Assembly (NCBI RefSeq): GCF_021404305.1
Contig: NZ_JABFTX010000002.1
Location: 744,001 to 808,000 of the forward strand
Origin: Billgrantia ethanolica
GTDB taxonomy: Bacteria > Pseudomonadota > Gammaproteobacteria > Pseudomonadales > Halomonadaceae
Length of the DNA: 64,000 nucleotides
Reading direction: 5' to 3'
In this document: one piece after another, positions 46,064-55,030 of the stretch
Layout: the number at the start of each line of letters is the position of its first letter
Numbering within the stretch: position 1 is the stretch's first letter
Made by a program: the position numbers and the translations under genes
The notes under the pieces: generated by a model
What the model was told of the DNA's origin: nothing
The model's input: only the letters and a program-made list of their open reading frames with translations
Database searches by the model: none

Positions 46064-46395
46064 CAAGCATCACGCAGGCTGATTTTCTAGAGGGCATGAA
46101 CACGACATTTTGCTACCTCAGCCTGAACCTACGACTACTACCCGGCCTTTGAGCGTCGGGCGATGCGCTGCGCATCGCGTTTTTGTCCAGGTCAGTCGAG
46201 GTACCGAGATGTCCACCAACCGAATTGCTTTCCGCTACGTACGCCGTTTTGCCGTGACCGTGTTTGCCGTGAAGGTAAAAGGTTGCGTGCGCCGTTCCGT
46301 CTATCGCCACGACGCCCCGGTATGCTCCATGCAGCCGGGGCGTCGTCGTTTCTGAATGCCGCCTATCAGAGCCGCCAGCTAGGGAGACCACTGCC
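46064..46395 (+). other. 332-bp leuA leader region
   Basis: This gap holds two strong hairpins. The first, at 46160-46178, has an 8-bp stem GCGATGCG/CGCATCGC with a CTG loop. It is followed one base later by T5 (to 46184) and is a good intrinsic terminator for the protease operon. The second, at 46309-46346, has a 12-bp perfect stem ACGACGCCCCGG/CCGGGGCGTCGT and lies 50 bp before leuA. Between them a 48-codon frame (46209-46355, ATG with GAGG upstream) encodes an Arg/Val-rich peptide with no leucine, ending within 10 bp of the second stem. It could be a leader peptide or chance. Confidence 0.5.
46160..46184 (+). terminator. Intrinsic terminator after the protease-inhibitor operon
   Basis: An 8-bp GC-rich perfect stem with a 3-nt loop is followed by G and five T residues, 97 bp past the inhibitor stop. 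Confidence 0.7.
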
Positions 46396-48111
46396 ATGAT
46401 GCTCGACAACCCCGCCGCCAAGTACCGCCCTTTCGTCGCCGTCGATCTGCCTGACCGACAGTGGCCGAACCGACGCATCGAGACGCCGCCGCTGTGGTGC
46501 AGCGTCGACCTGCGCGACGGCAACCAGGCGTTGATCGATCCCATGGATCAGGAGCGCAAGCAGCGCTTCTTCGACCTGCTGGTGAAAATCGGCTTCAAGG
46601 AGATCGAGGTCGGTTTCCCCTCGGCATCGCAGACCGACTTCGACTTCGTGCGGGCTCTGATCGAGCAGAATAAGATTCCTGACGACGTCACCATCCAGGT
46701 GCTGACCCAGGCGCGTCCGCACCTGATCGAGCGCACCTTCGAGTCGCTCAAGGGCGCCAAGAACGCCATCGTGCACGTCTACAACGCCACCGACCCGGTG
46801 TTCCGCCGCGTGGTGTTCAACGTCAGCAAGGAGGAGTGCATCGGCATCGCGGTGGACGCCACCACCCAGATCCGTGAGCTGATGCAGGCGGCACCGGAAA
46901 CCAACTGGACCTTCCAGTACTCGCCGGAGCTGTTTACCACCACCGAGATGGACTTCGCCAAGGAGGTGGTCGAGGCGGTGATGGAGGCCTACGGCGCCAC
47001 GGCCGAGAAGCCGATGATCGTCAACCTGCCGGCCACGGTGGAGGCGGCCACGCCCAACAACTATGCCGATCAGGTCGAGTGGTTCTGTCGCAACGTCAAG
47101 AACCGCGATCACCTGATCGTCAGCGTGCATCCGCACAACGACCGCGGCACCGGCGTGGCGGCGGCGGAGCTCACCGTGATGGCCGGCGCCGACCGCGTCG
47201 AGGGCACGCTGTTCGGCAACGGCGAGCGTACCGGCAATGTCGATATCGTCACCCTGGCCATGAATCTCTACACCCAGGGCGTGCACCCGGGGCTCGATTT
47301 CTCCAACATCACGCCGATCATGCGTGAGGTGGAATACTGCAACCAGCTGCCGGTGCATCCGCGCCATCCCTACGTGGGTGACCTGGTGTTCACCGCCTTC
47401 TCAGGCTCCCACCAGGATGCCATCAAGAAGGGCATGGCCGAGCGTCGCGCCAACCCGGAGGCCGTGTGGGAGGTGCCCTATCTGCCCATCGATCCGTTGG
47501 ACGTGGGGCGCAGCTACGAGGCGGTGATTCGCGTCAACAGCCAGTCGGGCAAGGGCGGGGTCTCCTACCTGCTCGAGCAGGAGCACGGTATCGAGCTGCC
47601 GCGCCGGCTCTCCATCGAGTTCAGCCAGGTGGTGCAGGAAGTGGCCGACCGTACCGGCAAGGAGATCACCTCGCAGATGATCTACCAGGCCTTCGCCGAC
47701 GAGTACCTGGAGCGTACTTCACCCTATGCGCTGGTCAACCATCGCCTGGCTTCCGAAGCCGATAGCCCTCGGGTCAAGCTCGAGGCCAATATCGACGAGC
47801 ACGGCGAGCGGCGCGCCATCGGCGGCGAGGGCAACGGTCCGCTGGCGGCCTTCATCAAGGCCCTGGCAGCGGCCGGCCACGACGTGGAGATCATCGATTA
47901 TCACGAGCACTCCCGCGGCCAGGGCTCCGACGCCGAGGCGATCGCCTACGTGGAGGTGCGCATCGATGGCAAGGCGGTGTTCGGCGTGGGCACCGATGAG
48001 AGCATCACCAGCGCCTCGATGAAGGCGGTGATGAGCGCCATCAACCGCCACGTCTCCACCCAGCCGGCGGCGGCCAACGTAACGGCGGAGAGCTTAGCAG
48101 ACGTAAAGTAA
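46396..48111 (+). CDS. leuA: 2-isopropylmalate synthase LeuA (long form)
   Basis: First enzyme committed to leucine synthesis; condenses acetyl-CoA with 2-ketoisovalerate. The 571-residue protein has the catalytic [12 protein letters not shown] motif, the metal-site [14 protein letters not shown] and the [12 protein letters not shown] segment. A C-terminal regulatory domain (about 430 onward) ends in [18 protein letters not shown], the leucine-feedback region. It is the longer class, related to actinobacterial and pseudomonad LeuA rather than the E. coli form of about 520 residues. ATGs at 46396 and 46399 are both possible, after AGGGAG. Confidence 0.95.
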   Translation: MMLDNPAAKYRPFVAVDLPDRQWPNRRIETPPLWCSVDLRDGNQALIDPMDQERKQRFFDLLVKIGFKEIEVGFPSASQTDFDFVRALIEQNKIPDDVTIQVLTQARPHLIERTFESLKGAKNAIVHVYNATDPVFRRVVFNVSKEECIGIAVDATTQIRELMQAAPETNWTFQYSPELFTTTEMDFAKEVVEAVMEAYGATAEKPMIVNLPATVEAATPNNYADQVEWFCRNVKNRDHLIVSVHPHNDRGTGVAAAELTVMAGADRVEGTLFGNGERTGNVDIVTLAMNLYTQGVHPGLDFSNITPIMREVEYCNQLPVHPRHPYVGDLVFTAFSGSHQDAIKKGMAERRANPEAVWEVPYLPIDPLDVGRSYEAVIRVNSQSGKGGVSYLLEQEHGIELPRRLSIEFSQVVQEVADRTGKEITSQMIYQAFADEYLERTSPYALVNHRLASEADSPRVKLEANIDEHGERRAIGGEGNGPLAAFIKALAAAGHDVEIIDYHEHSRGQGSDAEAIAYVEVRIDGKAVFGVGTDESITSASMKAVMSAINRHVSTQPAAANVTAESLADVK

Positions 48112-48122
48112 CCGCCCTGGCC

Positions 48123-48235
48123 TCGCAGCTTGATCGGCGACAGGTCTACGAGGAGGCGCTGTAAACCCATCCCTGGGCGCTACTTTTTCCTTCCCTGGAA
48201 AAAGACCTCCTCTCCGACCTGTCCCCGACGCTGCT
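48123..48235 (-). repeat. 113-nt structured intergenic element, copy B
   Basis: The reverse-oriented copy, in the gap between convergent leuA and epmB. Its outer arms are GCAGC/GCTGC instead of GCGGC/GCCGC. The central hairpin is CTTTTTCC/GGAAAAAG (48183-48204) instead of TTTGCCAT/ATGGCAAA. In both cases pairing is kept while sequence changes. The ACAGGTC/GACCTGT arms and the CAGGGATGGG core are retained. It lies 17 bp past the epmB stop, in the epmB sense direction. Confidence 0.9.
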
Positions 48236-48252
48236 TGTGCCGTGGTTGTCGG

Positions 48253-49299
48253 CTACAGCGGCGTCTTGCTTGCCTCGCCGGGGATCTCCCTGACCAGGCG
48301 CGGCAGCAGGAAGCCCGGTAGCACCGTCCGCAGGCCCGCGACCAGCTCGCGGGCCTCTTCGTCGGGCACGTCGAAATGCGCCGCGCCCGCCACCGGGTCG
48401 AGCACGTGCAGGTAGTAAGGCAGTACGCCGGCCTCGAACAGCCGTTCGGAGAGCCCGGCCAGCGCCGCGACCGAGTCGTTGACGCCGCGCAGCAGCACGC
48501 TCTGGTTGAGCAGGGTAACCCCGGCCGCCTTCAGCCGTGCGCAGGCCTCGACCACCGCCTGGTCGATCTCCTGGGCATGGTTGATGTGCAGCACCATCAC
48601 CTTCTGCAACCGGGTGTTGCCGAGCCAGCCGAGCAGGCCATCGTCGATGCGGTCCGGGATCACCACCGGCAGGCGGGTGTGCAGGCGCAGGCGCTCGAGA
48701 TGGGGAATCGCCTCGAGGCGCTCGACGAGCCAGGCCAGCTGGCGGTTGCTGGCAGCCAGCGGGTCGCCGCCGGAGAGAATCGCCTCACGGATGCTCGGGT
48801 CGCTGCGCAGCGTGTCCAACGAGCTCTCCCACTGCGCGCGAGCGGGGCTGTTGTCGTCGTAGGGGAAGTGACGGCGGAAGCAGTAGCGGCAGTTCACCGC
48901 GCAGGCCGGACTCGCGATCAGCAGCACGCGGCCGGCGTACTTGTGAATCAGCCCCGGCCCCGGCGTGTGTGCGGCCTCTTGCAGCGGATCGGTTACGTAG
49001 CCGGGTACGCTCTCGCTCTCGGCACTGAGCGGCAGCACCTGGCGCAGCAGAGGGTCGTGGGGATCGCCGGGGCGCATGCGCGCCAGGAACGCCTCAGGCA
49101 CGCGCACCTCGAACAGCGCGTGACCGCCCTCGGCGCCGGGCAGCCAGGTGTCGTCCAGCCCCAGGCGCCGGCACAGCTCGTGCGGGTCGCGAATCGCCCG
49201 CGACAGTTGGGTCTGCCAGGGGCTCTGCAGCGTCAGAGGGGCAACGTCGGCGGGGGTCGATTCCGCTCTCTGCAAAAGGGCGGAGCTTCGGGTTATCAT
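48253..49299 (-). CDS. epmB: EF-P beta-lysylation protein EpmB (lysine 2,3-aminomutase-like)
   Basis: Radical-SAM enzyme that converts L-lysine to (R)-beta-lysine for modification of elongation factor P. The 348-residue product has the cluster motif C133-x3-C137-x2-C140 ([17 protein letters not shown]), [10 protein letters not shown] and the [10 protein letters not shown] segment of the KamA family. The ATG at 49299 is preferred over a GTG at 49308. It is divergent from efp, its target, with 105 bp between starts. Confidence 0.93.
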   Translation of the reverse strand: MITRSSALLQRAESTPADVAPLTLQSPWQTQLSRAIRDPHELCRRLGLDDTWLPGAEGGHALFEVRVPEAFLARMRPGDPHDPLLRQVLPLSAESESVPGYVTDPLQEAAHTPGPGLIHKYAGRVLLIASPACAVNCRYCFRRHFPYDDNSPARAQWESSLDTLRSDPSIREAILSGGDPLAASNRQLAWLVERLEAIPHLERLRLHTRLPVVIPDRIDDGLLGWLGNTRLQKVMVLHINHAQEIDQAVVEACARLKAAGVTLLNQSVLLRGVNDSVAALAGLSERLFEAGVLPYYLHVLDPVAGAAHFDVPDEEARELVAGLRTVLPGFLLPRLVREIPGEASKTPL

Positions 49300-49404
49300 G
49301 CGGCACACCAGTCACAATGGGGCGAGGGCTCGAATCCTCGTCGATTCGGTACTTTTTGCGCGCCCAGAGCCTGCTGCGGCGCGCCCGATCATTCGAGAGG
49401 CAAC

Positions 49405-49971
49405 ATGGCTAACTATTCTACCAACGAATTCAAGGGCGGTCTGAAGGTGATGCTGGACGGCGACCCCTGTGCGATCGTCGAGAACGAATTCGTCAAGCCG
49501 GGCAAGGGCCAGGCGTTCAACCGCGTGAAGCTGCGCAACCTGATCACCGGCCGCGTGTGGGAGCGCACCTTCAAGTCGGGCGAGAGCCTGGAAGGTGCCG
49601 ACGTGGTGGACCTGGAGATGGAGTATCTCTACACCGACGGCGACATGTGGCACTTCATGAAGACCGACGACTCCTTCGAGCAGTACGCGGTGGAGAAGAA
49701 GGCGCTGGGCGATACCGCCAAGTGGCTGAAGGAGCAGGTGGTCTACACCGTGACCCTGTGGAACGACAACGCCATCAGCGTGACGCCCCCCAACTTCATC
49801 GAGCTGGAAGTGGTCGAGACCGACCCGGGCCTGAAGGGCGACACCGCCCAGGGCGGCTCCAAGCCGGCCACGCTCTCTTCCGGCGCCGTGGTGCGGGTGC
49901 CGCTGTTCATCAACCAGGGTGAAGTGCTGAAAGTCGATACGAGATCTGGCGAATACGTCTCCCGCGCTTGA
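49405..49971 (+). CDS. efp: Elongation factor P
   Basis: Relieves ribosome stalling at polyproline stretches. The 188-residue protein begins [15 protein letters not shown] and carries the modified-lysine loop [10 protein letters not shown] with K34, the residue beta-lysylated by EpmA with EpmB product. It ends in an [14 protein letters not shown] tail. The start at 49405 follows GAGAGG. Both modification enzymes are encoded within 1.5 kb. Confidence 0.97.
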   Translation: MANYSTNEFKGGLKVMLDGDPCAIVENEFVKPGKGQAFNRVKLRNLITGRVWERTFKSGESLEGADVVDLEMEYLYTDGDMWHFMKTDDSFEQYAVEKKALGDTAKWLKEQVVYTVTLWNDNAISVTPPNFIELEVVETDPGLKGDTAQGGSKPATLSSGAVVRVPLFINQGEVLKVDTRSGEYVSRA

Positions 49972-50284
49972 GGTGTGGCCCTTCCTGCGCTCACTCATAC
50001 GTCGTTGAATCCCGAGACGGCTTGCTCATTTAGCGCTGCTAAACTCCGCTGCCTTACTCGGGATTCGCCTAGTCTGAGCATCGCTCGGAGAGGGCGCTAG
50101 GATGGTCTGTGAGGTTAGCGGCGTAGGGGACAGGTCGTAGAGAGGGTTTTTTGCCATGGATGGCAAAAATAGCGTACAGGGATGTATTCACAGCGCCCTC
50201 TCATAGACCTGTCGCCGGCCAAGCCGCGGTTCAACGTAGGCCACGCTATTCCGGCGTGGCCTTCATCATTGTGGAGACCGTGTC
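49972..50284. other. 313-bp efp-epmA gap with nested inverted repeats and one 113-nt element
   Basis: No gene is supported. A nested structure occurs at 50008-50065: outer arms AATCCCGAG/CTCGGGATT enclose TTTAGC-GCT-GCTAAA (50029-50043). The 113-nt element copy C fills 50117-50229. The last 55 bp before epmA hold no clear promoter hexamers. Confidence 0.5.
50117..50229 (+). repeat. 113-nt structured intergenic element, copy C
   Basis: Starts AGCGGCG and ends AGCCGCGG. It keeps outer arms GCGGC/GCCGC, ACAGGTC/GACCTGT and GAGGG/CCCTC. The central hairpin is TTTTTGCCAT/ATGGCAAAAA. The core reads TAGCGTACAGGGATGTATT followed by CACAGCG, slightly diverged from the others. It lies between efp and epmA in their sense direction, 146 bp after efp. 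Confidence 0.9.
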
Positions 50285-51271
50285 ATGGCAACCGACTGGC
50301 GCCCCACGGCGAGTATCGAGACGCTGCGCGAGCGGGCGCGGCTGCTGGCCGAGGTGCGCAGGTTCTTCGCTGCGCGCGGTGTGCTGGAGGTAGAGACGCC
50401 GGTGCTGGGCCACGGCGGCAGCACCGACGTGCACCTGGCCTCGCTATCGCTGACGGCGACCACGCCGGCGGGGCGCGAGCGGCTGTGGCTGCAGACGTCG
50501 CCTGAGTTCCACATGAAGCGGCTGTTGGCCGCAGGTAGCGGGCCGATCTTCCAGTTCGCCCGCAGCTTTCGCGACGGTGAGGTGGGCGGGCGCCACAACA
50601 TCGAGTTCACCATGCTGGAGTGGTACCGCCCGGGCTTCTCTCTCGACGAGCTGATCGAGGAGACCGTGGCGCTGATTCGTCAGGTGCTCGGTCCAAAACC
50701 GGGGGGTGAGGCAGGGTCGCTGCGCCGACGGCGCTACCGCGAGGTGTTCCGCGAGGCGCTGGAGCTCGACCCCTTCGGCGTCGAGCTCTGTGAGCTGCGG
50801 CGGCTGGCCGGCGAGCGCGGTGGGCTAGACATGGGCGATGCCGCCCGCGACGACTGCCTCGACCTGCTGATGAGCCTGGTCATCGAACCCACCCTAGGGC
50901 GCGAGGGAATCGACGTGGTGGTGGACTACCCGGCGAGCCAGGCGGCCCTGGCGCGGCGCCATCGCGACCCGGAGGATGGCGAGTGGGTCGCCTCGCGCTT
51001 CGAGGTCTATCTTGCCGGGCTGGAGCTAGCCAACGGCTACGACGAGCTCACCGATGCCGACGAGCAGCGTGAGCGCTTCGCCGAGGACAACGCCACCCGG
51101 CGACAGCTGGGCCTGCCCGAAGTGGACATCGACCAGCGCCTGCTGGCCGCACTGGAGCACGGCATGCCGGCCGGCAGCGGCGTGGCGCTGGGCATCGACC
51201 GGCTGATACAGCTGGCGCTAGGGAAAACGAGCGTGGCGGAGGTGATGGCCTTTGCCACGCCCAATTGCTGA
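50285..51271 (+). CDS. epmA: EF-P--(R)-beta-lysine ligase EpmA
   Basis: Class II lysyl-tRNA-synthetase-like enzyme that attaches (R)-beta-lysine to K34 of EF-P. The 328-residue product lacks the anticodon-binding domain, as expected. It shows LEVETPVLGHGGSTDVHL, LQTSPEFHMKRLL, FRDGEVGGRHNIEFTMLEWYR (motif 2) and GVALGIDRLIQL (motif 3). It completes the efp/epmB/epmA set. Confidence 0.95.
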   Translation: MATDWRPTASIETLRERARLLAEVRRFFAARGVLEVETPVLGHGGSTDVHLASLSLTATTPAGRERLWLQTSPEFHMKRLLAAGSGPIFQFARSFRDGEVGGRHNIEFTMLEWYRPGFSLDELIEETVALIRQVLGPKPGGEAGSLRRRRYREVFREALELDPFGVELCELRRLAGERGGLDMGDAARDDCLDLLMSLVIEPTLGREGIDVVVDYPASQAALARRHRDPEDGEWVASRFEVYLAGLELANGYDELTDADEQRERFAEDNATRRQLGLPEVDIDQRLLAALEHGMPAGSGVALGIDRLIQLALGKTSVAEVMAFATPNC

Positions 51272-51304
51272 TACAGGCTTCGTCTGAAAGCCGGCGGGCG
51301 AAGC

Positions 51305-52162
51305 CTAGACGAACTCGCGGCCGGAGGTGGGCACTCCGCCCAGCGACTGACCCATGCTGACCTTGGTCTTGGGGGCCAGCGCGGCGTCGAAATCGACCTT
51401 GCCGCCGAAGGCCAGCACCACTGTGGAGCCGAGCTTGAAGCGACCCATCTCCGCCCCGCGCTCCAGGTGGATCGGCTGGTCGAAGCGGATGCGCTGCACC
51501 TGGCCCGAGAGCGGCGTGACCTGGCCGGCCCACACCGTCTCGATGGCGGCGACGATCATGGCGCCGACCAGCACCACGGCCATGGGGCCATGCTCGGTAT
51601 CGAAGTGGCACACCAGGCGCTCATTGCGGGCGAACAGGTTGGGCACGTGGTCGGTGGTGGCGGCGTTGACCGAGAACAGCCGACCCGGCACGTAGACCAT
51701 CTCGGTCAGGGCGCCGGCCAGCGGCATGTGCACGCGGTGGTAATCCTTTGGCGAGAGGTAGACGTTGGCGTAGCTGCCGCCGCTGTAGCGCTTGGCTGCC
51801 TCGGCGTCGCCGCCCAGCAGGTCGATCATCGAGAAGCGGTGCCCCTTGGCCTGCAGCAGCTTGTCGGCCTCGACGGGGCCGAACTGGGACAGGTTGCCGT
51901 CGGCGGGGCACAGCAGGCCCTCGCCCAGGGGGCGGGCGTCCGGCTTCAGCTCGCGGGTGAAGAAGTCGTTGAAGGTGGCATAGGCGGTGGGATCCGGCTC
52001 GGCGGCCTCGCCCATGTCGACCTTGAACACCTTGATGAAGGCGCGGATCAGCGCATTCTTGAGCCAGGCCACGCGGGTTTCGGCTAGGCAGCCCACCAGC
52101 CGCGAGAGCAGGTGATGGGGAATCGGATACTGGATCAGGGCGAAGAACTTGGCAGGGGTCAC
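51305..52162 (-). CDS. psd: Phosphatidylserine decarboxylase Psd
   Basis: Inner-membrane enzyme making phosphatidylethanolamine. The 285-residue proenzyme has the self-cleaving LGST motif (FKLGSTVV), where S246 becomes the pyruvoyl group, and the [12 protein letters not shown] and [13 protein letters not shown] segments with catalytic Asp/His residues. The GTG at 52162 gives the family N-terminus ([17 protein letters not shown]). The frame continues upstream only through a polypurine tract and is rejected. It lies next to the rhodanese gene and rsgA on the same strand, a conserved grouping. Confidence 0.93.
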   Translation of the reverse strand: MTPAKFFALIQYPIPHHLLSRLVGCLAETRVAWLKNALIRAFIKVFKVDMGEAAEPDPTAYATFNDFFTRELKPDARPLGEGLLCPADGNLSQFGPVEADKLLQAKGHRFSMIDLLGGDAEAAKRYSGGSYANVYLSPKDYHRVHMPLAGALTEMVYVPGRLFSVNAATTDHVPNLFARNERLVCHFDTEHGPMAVVLVGAMIVAAIETVWAGQVTPLSGQVQRIRFDQPIHLERGAEMGRFKLGSTVVLAFGGKVDFDAALAPKTKVSMGQSLGGVPTSGREFV

Positions 52163-52185
52163 GAAGGAGTCATTCCTCAAGAGGG

Positions 52186-52236
52186 GGTGGAAGAAAGAAG
52201 AAAGAAGAAGGAAGAGGGAAGAAGGAAGAGGCGAGC
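52186..52236 (+). repeat. Polypurine tract upstream of psd
   Basis: About 50 bp of almost pure A/G on the plus strand, built from GAAGAAA- and GGAAGA-like units, lies between the psd start and the rhodanese stop. It could be replication-slippage-prone. Confidence 0.6.
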
Positions 52237-52301
52237 CCTTGCCCTGCCAGGTGCAAAGCACTGATCTTCCCTCTTCGAGCGGCGCAGCCGCGTCTTCCAG
52301 C

Positions 52302-53132
52302 TTACTTCTCTATCGGCGTATCGTCGCGGTTGCCCCACTCCTTCCAGGAGCCGGCGTAGCCGCGTATCTTCTCGAAGCCCAGCGCCTTACCCACCAGCCA
52401 GGTGAAGCCGCTGCGGTGGTGACTCTGGCAGTGAGTGACCACTTCCATGTCCGGGGTGAGCCCCAGCGCCTCGAGTTCGGTGATCAGCTCGGCGTAGTCG
52501 CGGATGCGCAGCGCACGCTCCTTGTCCATGGCCTCGGTCCACTCCATGTTGACCGCGCCGGGAATGTGCCCGAGTTGCCGGTTCTCGCCCTTCTCGCCGC
52601 GATACTCCGCCGGCGAGCGGGCATCCCATACCGCAAAGCCCTTTTCACCCAGCCGCTCCTGCAGCTCCAGCCGGTCGATGGCGACCTGCGGATGCAGGAA
52701 TTCAGCCTCGTACTCGCTGGGCGTCGCTGCGCTCGGCTCATGGGAAACGGGCTGGCCGGCCTGACGCCAGGCGTGGATGCCGCCGTTGAGGTAGGAGTAA
52801 CGGGTATGCCCGATCAGCTCCAGGGTCCACAGCAGGCGTCCGGCCCAGCCGCCGCCCTCGTCGTCATAGGCCACCACGTGGGTATCGCGGGTCAGGCCCA
52901 GCGACGAGAACAGCCGCGACAGCGCCTCGGGGCTCGGCACCTCGTTGGGCACCTCGCCCTCGCCACGCATCAGGCGGCGAAAATCGAGGAATACGGCACC
53001 GGGCACGTGGCCCTCGTCGTAGCTCTCCGACCTCAGCGGCACGTCGACGATCAACAGTTGGGGATCGTCCAGATGCTCGGCGAGCTGCTCCGGTTCGACG
53101 ATCAGCGGCAGCAGATTCTCTTCGGAACTCAT
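52302..53132 (-). CDS. Two-domain sulfurtransferase (rhodanese)
   Basis: Thiosulfate or 3-mercaptopyruvate sulfurtransferase of 276 residues with two rhodanese domains. The N-terminal one is inactive. The C-terminal one has the active-site loop CQSHHRSG with C235. This loop differs from both CRKGVT (thiosulfate type) and CGSGVTA (mercaptopyruvate type), so the donor cannot be assigned. It is encoded between rsgA and psd, in the same direction. Confidence 0.88.
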   Translation of the reverse strand: MSSEENLLPLIVEPEQLAEHLDDPQLLIVDVPLRSESYDEGHVPGAVFLDFRRLMRGEGEVPNEVPSPEALSRLFSSLGLTRDTHVVAYDDEGGGWAGRLLWTLELIGHTRYSYLNGGIHAWRQAGQPVSHEPSAATPSEYEAEFLHPQVAIDRLELQERLGEKGFAVWDARSPAEYRGEKGENRQLGHIPGAVNMEWTEAMDKERALRIRDYAELITELEALGLTPDMEVVTHCQSHHRSGFTWLVGKALGFEKIRGYAGSWKEWGNRDDTPIEK

Positions 53133-53169
53133 GGCGCTCTCCTTATCTCATGGTCGCGATGCGGCCGAA

Positions 53170-54204
53170 TCAGGTCTCGTTGAGACTATCGACGATATGG
53201 CGATAGCTGGCAAAACGCTGGGGATGAATGTCGCCGAGCTCGACGGCCTCGAGCAGGGCGCAGCCGGGCTCGTGGCGGTGGCTGCAGTCGCGAAAGCGGC
53301 AGCGGCCAAGGAAGTCGCGAAACTCGATGAAGCCCTCGGCGACCTGGCGTTCGTCCAGATGCACGAGGCCGAATTCGCGAATGCCGGGCGAGTCGATCAG
53401 CTCGGCGTCGTCGGCCGTCGGCAGCCGGTAGAGGCGCGCCGTGGTGGTGGTGTGGGTGCCCTTGCGCGAGTCCTTCGACAGCGCACCGATACGCAGCGAC
53501 TCATCCGGCAGCAGTCGGTCGATCAGCGACGACTTGCCTACGCCGCTCTGGCCGACGAACACCGAGGTGCGTCCGGCCAGGCGCTCGTGCAGTGCGTCGA
53601 GCCCCGTTGCCCGCGCCGTGGTGGTGGCCACCACCGGATAGCCGAGCGCCTCGTAGCGCGACAGCAGGGCACGCAGCTCGCCGCCGCTGTCGGGCAGCAG
53701 GTCGATCTTGTTGAGCACCAGCACCGGAGCGATGCCGGTGGCCTCGGCGGCCACCAGATAGCGGTCGATCAGGTTGGGGTGCGGCGCCGGCTCCGCGGCG
53801 AAAACGATCAGGATCTGGTCGATGTTGGCCGCCACCGGCTTGAGCTGGCCGCGAGCGTCGGGGCGTTCGAGCACGTTCTGGCGTTCGCTGCGCGCGACCA
53901 CCACGCCCTCGCTGACGTTGCCCTCGGCATCCTCGGCGGCACGCCAGATGACCCGGTCGCCGGTCACCAGCCCTTCGAGGTTGGCGCGCAGGTGGCAGCG
54001 CACCGTTGGCCCGTCGCCGTTCTCCTGCACGTCGAGGGTGCGCCCGAAATGGGCAATGACGCGCCCGGGGCGCTCGGGGCCGTATTCGCCGGCGGCGAGC
54101 TTCTGCGAGTCCTTGACGTCGCGCTGCTCGGCGCGCTTGGCGCGTTCGGCCTGTACCTTCTCGATTCGCCAGCGCTGCTGACGGCTCAACTTGCGTTTGC
54201 TCAT
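53170..54204 (-). CDS. rsgA: Ribosome small-subunit-dependent GTPase RsgA
   Basis: Circularly permuted GTPase that helps late maturation of the 30S subunit. In the 344-residue product the G motifs occur in permuted order: NKIDLL (G4) comes before GQSGVGKSSLID (G1), and DSPGIREFG (G3) follows. An N-terminal OB fold precedes them, and a zinc-binding C-terminus has CRFRDCSHRHEPGC. It is divergent from orn across 88 bp, the order found in many gammaproteobacteria. Confidence 0.95.
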   Translation of the reverse strand: MSKRKLSRQQRWRIEKVQAERAKRAEQRDVKDSQKLAAGEYGPERPGRVIAHFGRTLDVQENGDGPTVRCHLRANLEGLVTGDRVIWRAAEDAEGNVSEGVVVARSERQNVLERPDARGQLKPVAANIDQILIVFAAEPAPHPNLIDRYLVAAEATGIAPVLVLNKIDLLPDSGGELRALLSRYEALGYPVVATTTARATGLDALHERLAGRTSVFVGQSGVGKSSLIDRLLPDESLRIGALSKDSRKGTHTTTTARLYRLPTADDAELIDSPGIREFGLVHLDERQVAEGFIEFRDFLGRCRFRDCSHRHEPGCALLEAVELGDIHPQRFASYRHIVDSLNET

Positions 54205-54292
54205 GGGCGCCCGAAGATCGTTACAATGGCGTCATTGTACCCAGCGTGGTCCGGCCTGTCCTGCCGCGCCCTTCAACTCTGGAGCCTGACCG

Positions 54293-54877
54293 ATGCCTAA
54301 CACTGCCGCGCCACGCGAGGACCTGCTGGTGTGGATCGATCTCGAGATGACCGGACTCGACCCCGAGCGCGAGCGTATCATCGAGGTGGCCACCCTGATT
54401 ACCGACAACGAACTCAACCTGGTGGCCGAGGGGCCTGTGATCGCGGTGCACCAGCCCGACAGCCTGCTCGATGCAATGGATGACTGGAACCAAAAGACCC
54501 ACGGTGAGTCGGGCCTGGTCGAGCGAGTGAAGCAGAGCCATATCGATACTGCCGAGGCCGAGCGGCAGACCCTCGAGTTCCTGAAGCGCTACGTGGTGCC
54601 CGGTTCCTCGCCCATGTGCGGTAACAGCGTGCACCAGGACCGGCGCTTCCTCGAACGCGAGATGCCCGAGCTACTGGGCTTTTTTCACTACCGCAACCTG
54701 GACGTCTCCACCCTCAAGGAACTGGCCAAGCGCTGGAATCCGGGGGCGCTGGCTGGCTTCAGCAAGCGCAACACACACCAGGCGCTGGACGACATCCGCG
54801 AGTCGCTGGCGGAGCTGGCGCACTACCGCAATACCTTTTTGCGCCTGGCCGGCAGCGAACGCGACGAAGAGGAGTAG
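54293..54877 (+). CDS. orn: Oligoribonuclease Orn
   Basis: DEDD-family 3'-5' exonuclease that degrades 2-5 nt RNAs, including pGpG from c-di-GMP turnover. The 194-residue protein begins with [12 protein letters not shown] (catalytic D and E). It has [18 protein letters not shown] and the C-terminal [14 protein letters not shown] with the final acidic residues. GGAG lies about 8 bp before the ATG. A 113-nt structured element begins 30 bp after the stop. Confidence 0.96.
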   Translation: MPNTAAPREDLLVWIDLEMTGLDPERERIIEVATLITDNELNLVAEGPVIAVHQPDSLLDAMDDWNQKTHGESGLVERVKQSHIDTAEAERQTLEFLKRYVVPGSSPMCGNSVHQDRRFLEREMPELLGFFHYRNLDVSTLKELAKRWNPGALAGFSKRNTHQALDDIRESLAELAHYRNTFLRLAGSERDEEE

Positions 54878-54907
54878 GAGCGCCCCTGGCTGGCACCACC
54901 AAGGGTG

Positions 54908-55020
54908 AGCGGCGCCGGGGACAGCTCGAAGAGGAGGTTATTTGCCATGGATGGCAAATATAGCGCCCAGGGATGGGTTTACAGCGCCTCCTCGCAGGGC
55001 TGTCGCCGGTAAAGCCGCGG
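54908..55020 (+). repeat. 113-nt structured intergenic element, copy D
   Basis: Starts AGCGGCG and ends AGCCGCGG. Arms GCGGC/GCCGC, ACAGCTC/GGGCTGT (with a G-T pair) and GAGGAGG/CCTCCTC enclose the hairpin ATTTGCCAT/ATGGCAAAT. The core TAGCGCCCAGGGATGGG is identical to copies A and B. It fills the gap between convergent orn and queG, in the orn sense direction. Confidence 0.9.
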
Positions 55021-55030
55021 CCCACCCCGG

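Noticed and set aside
52163..52261. N-terminal extension of Psd
   Set aside because: The added residues are translated from the polypurine tract, and the family N-terminus begins at the GTG of 52162.
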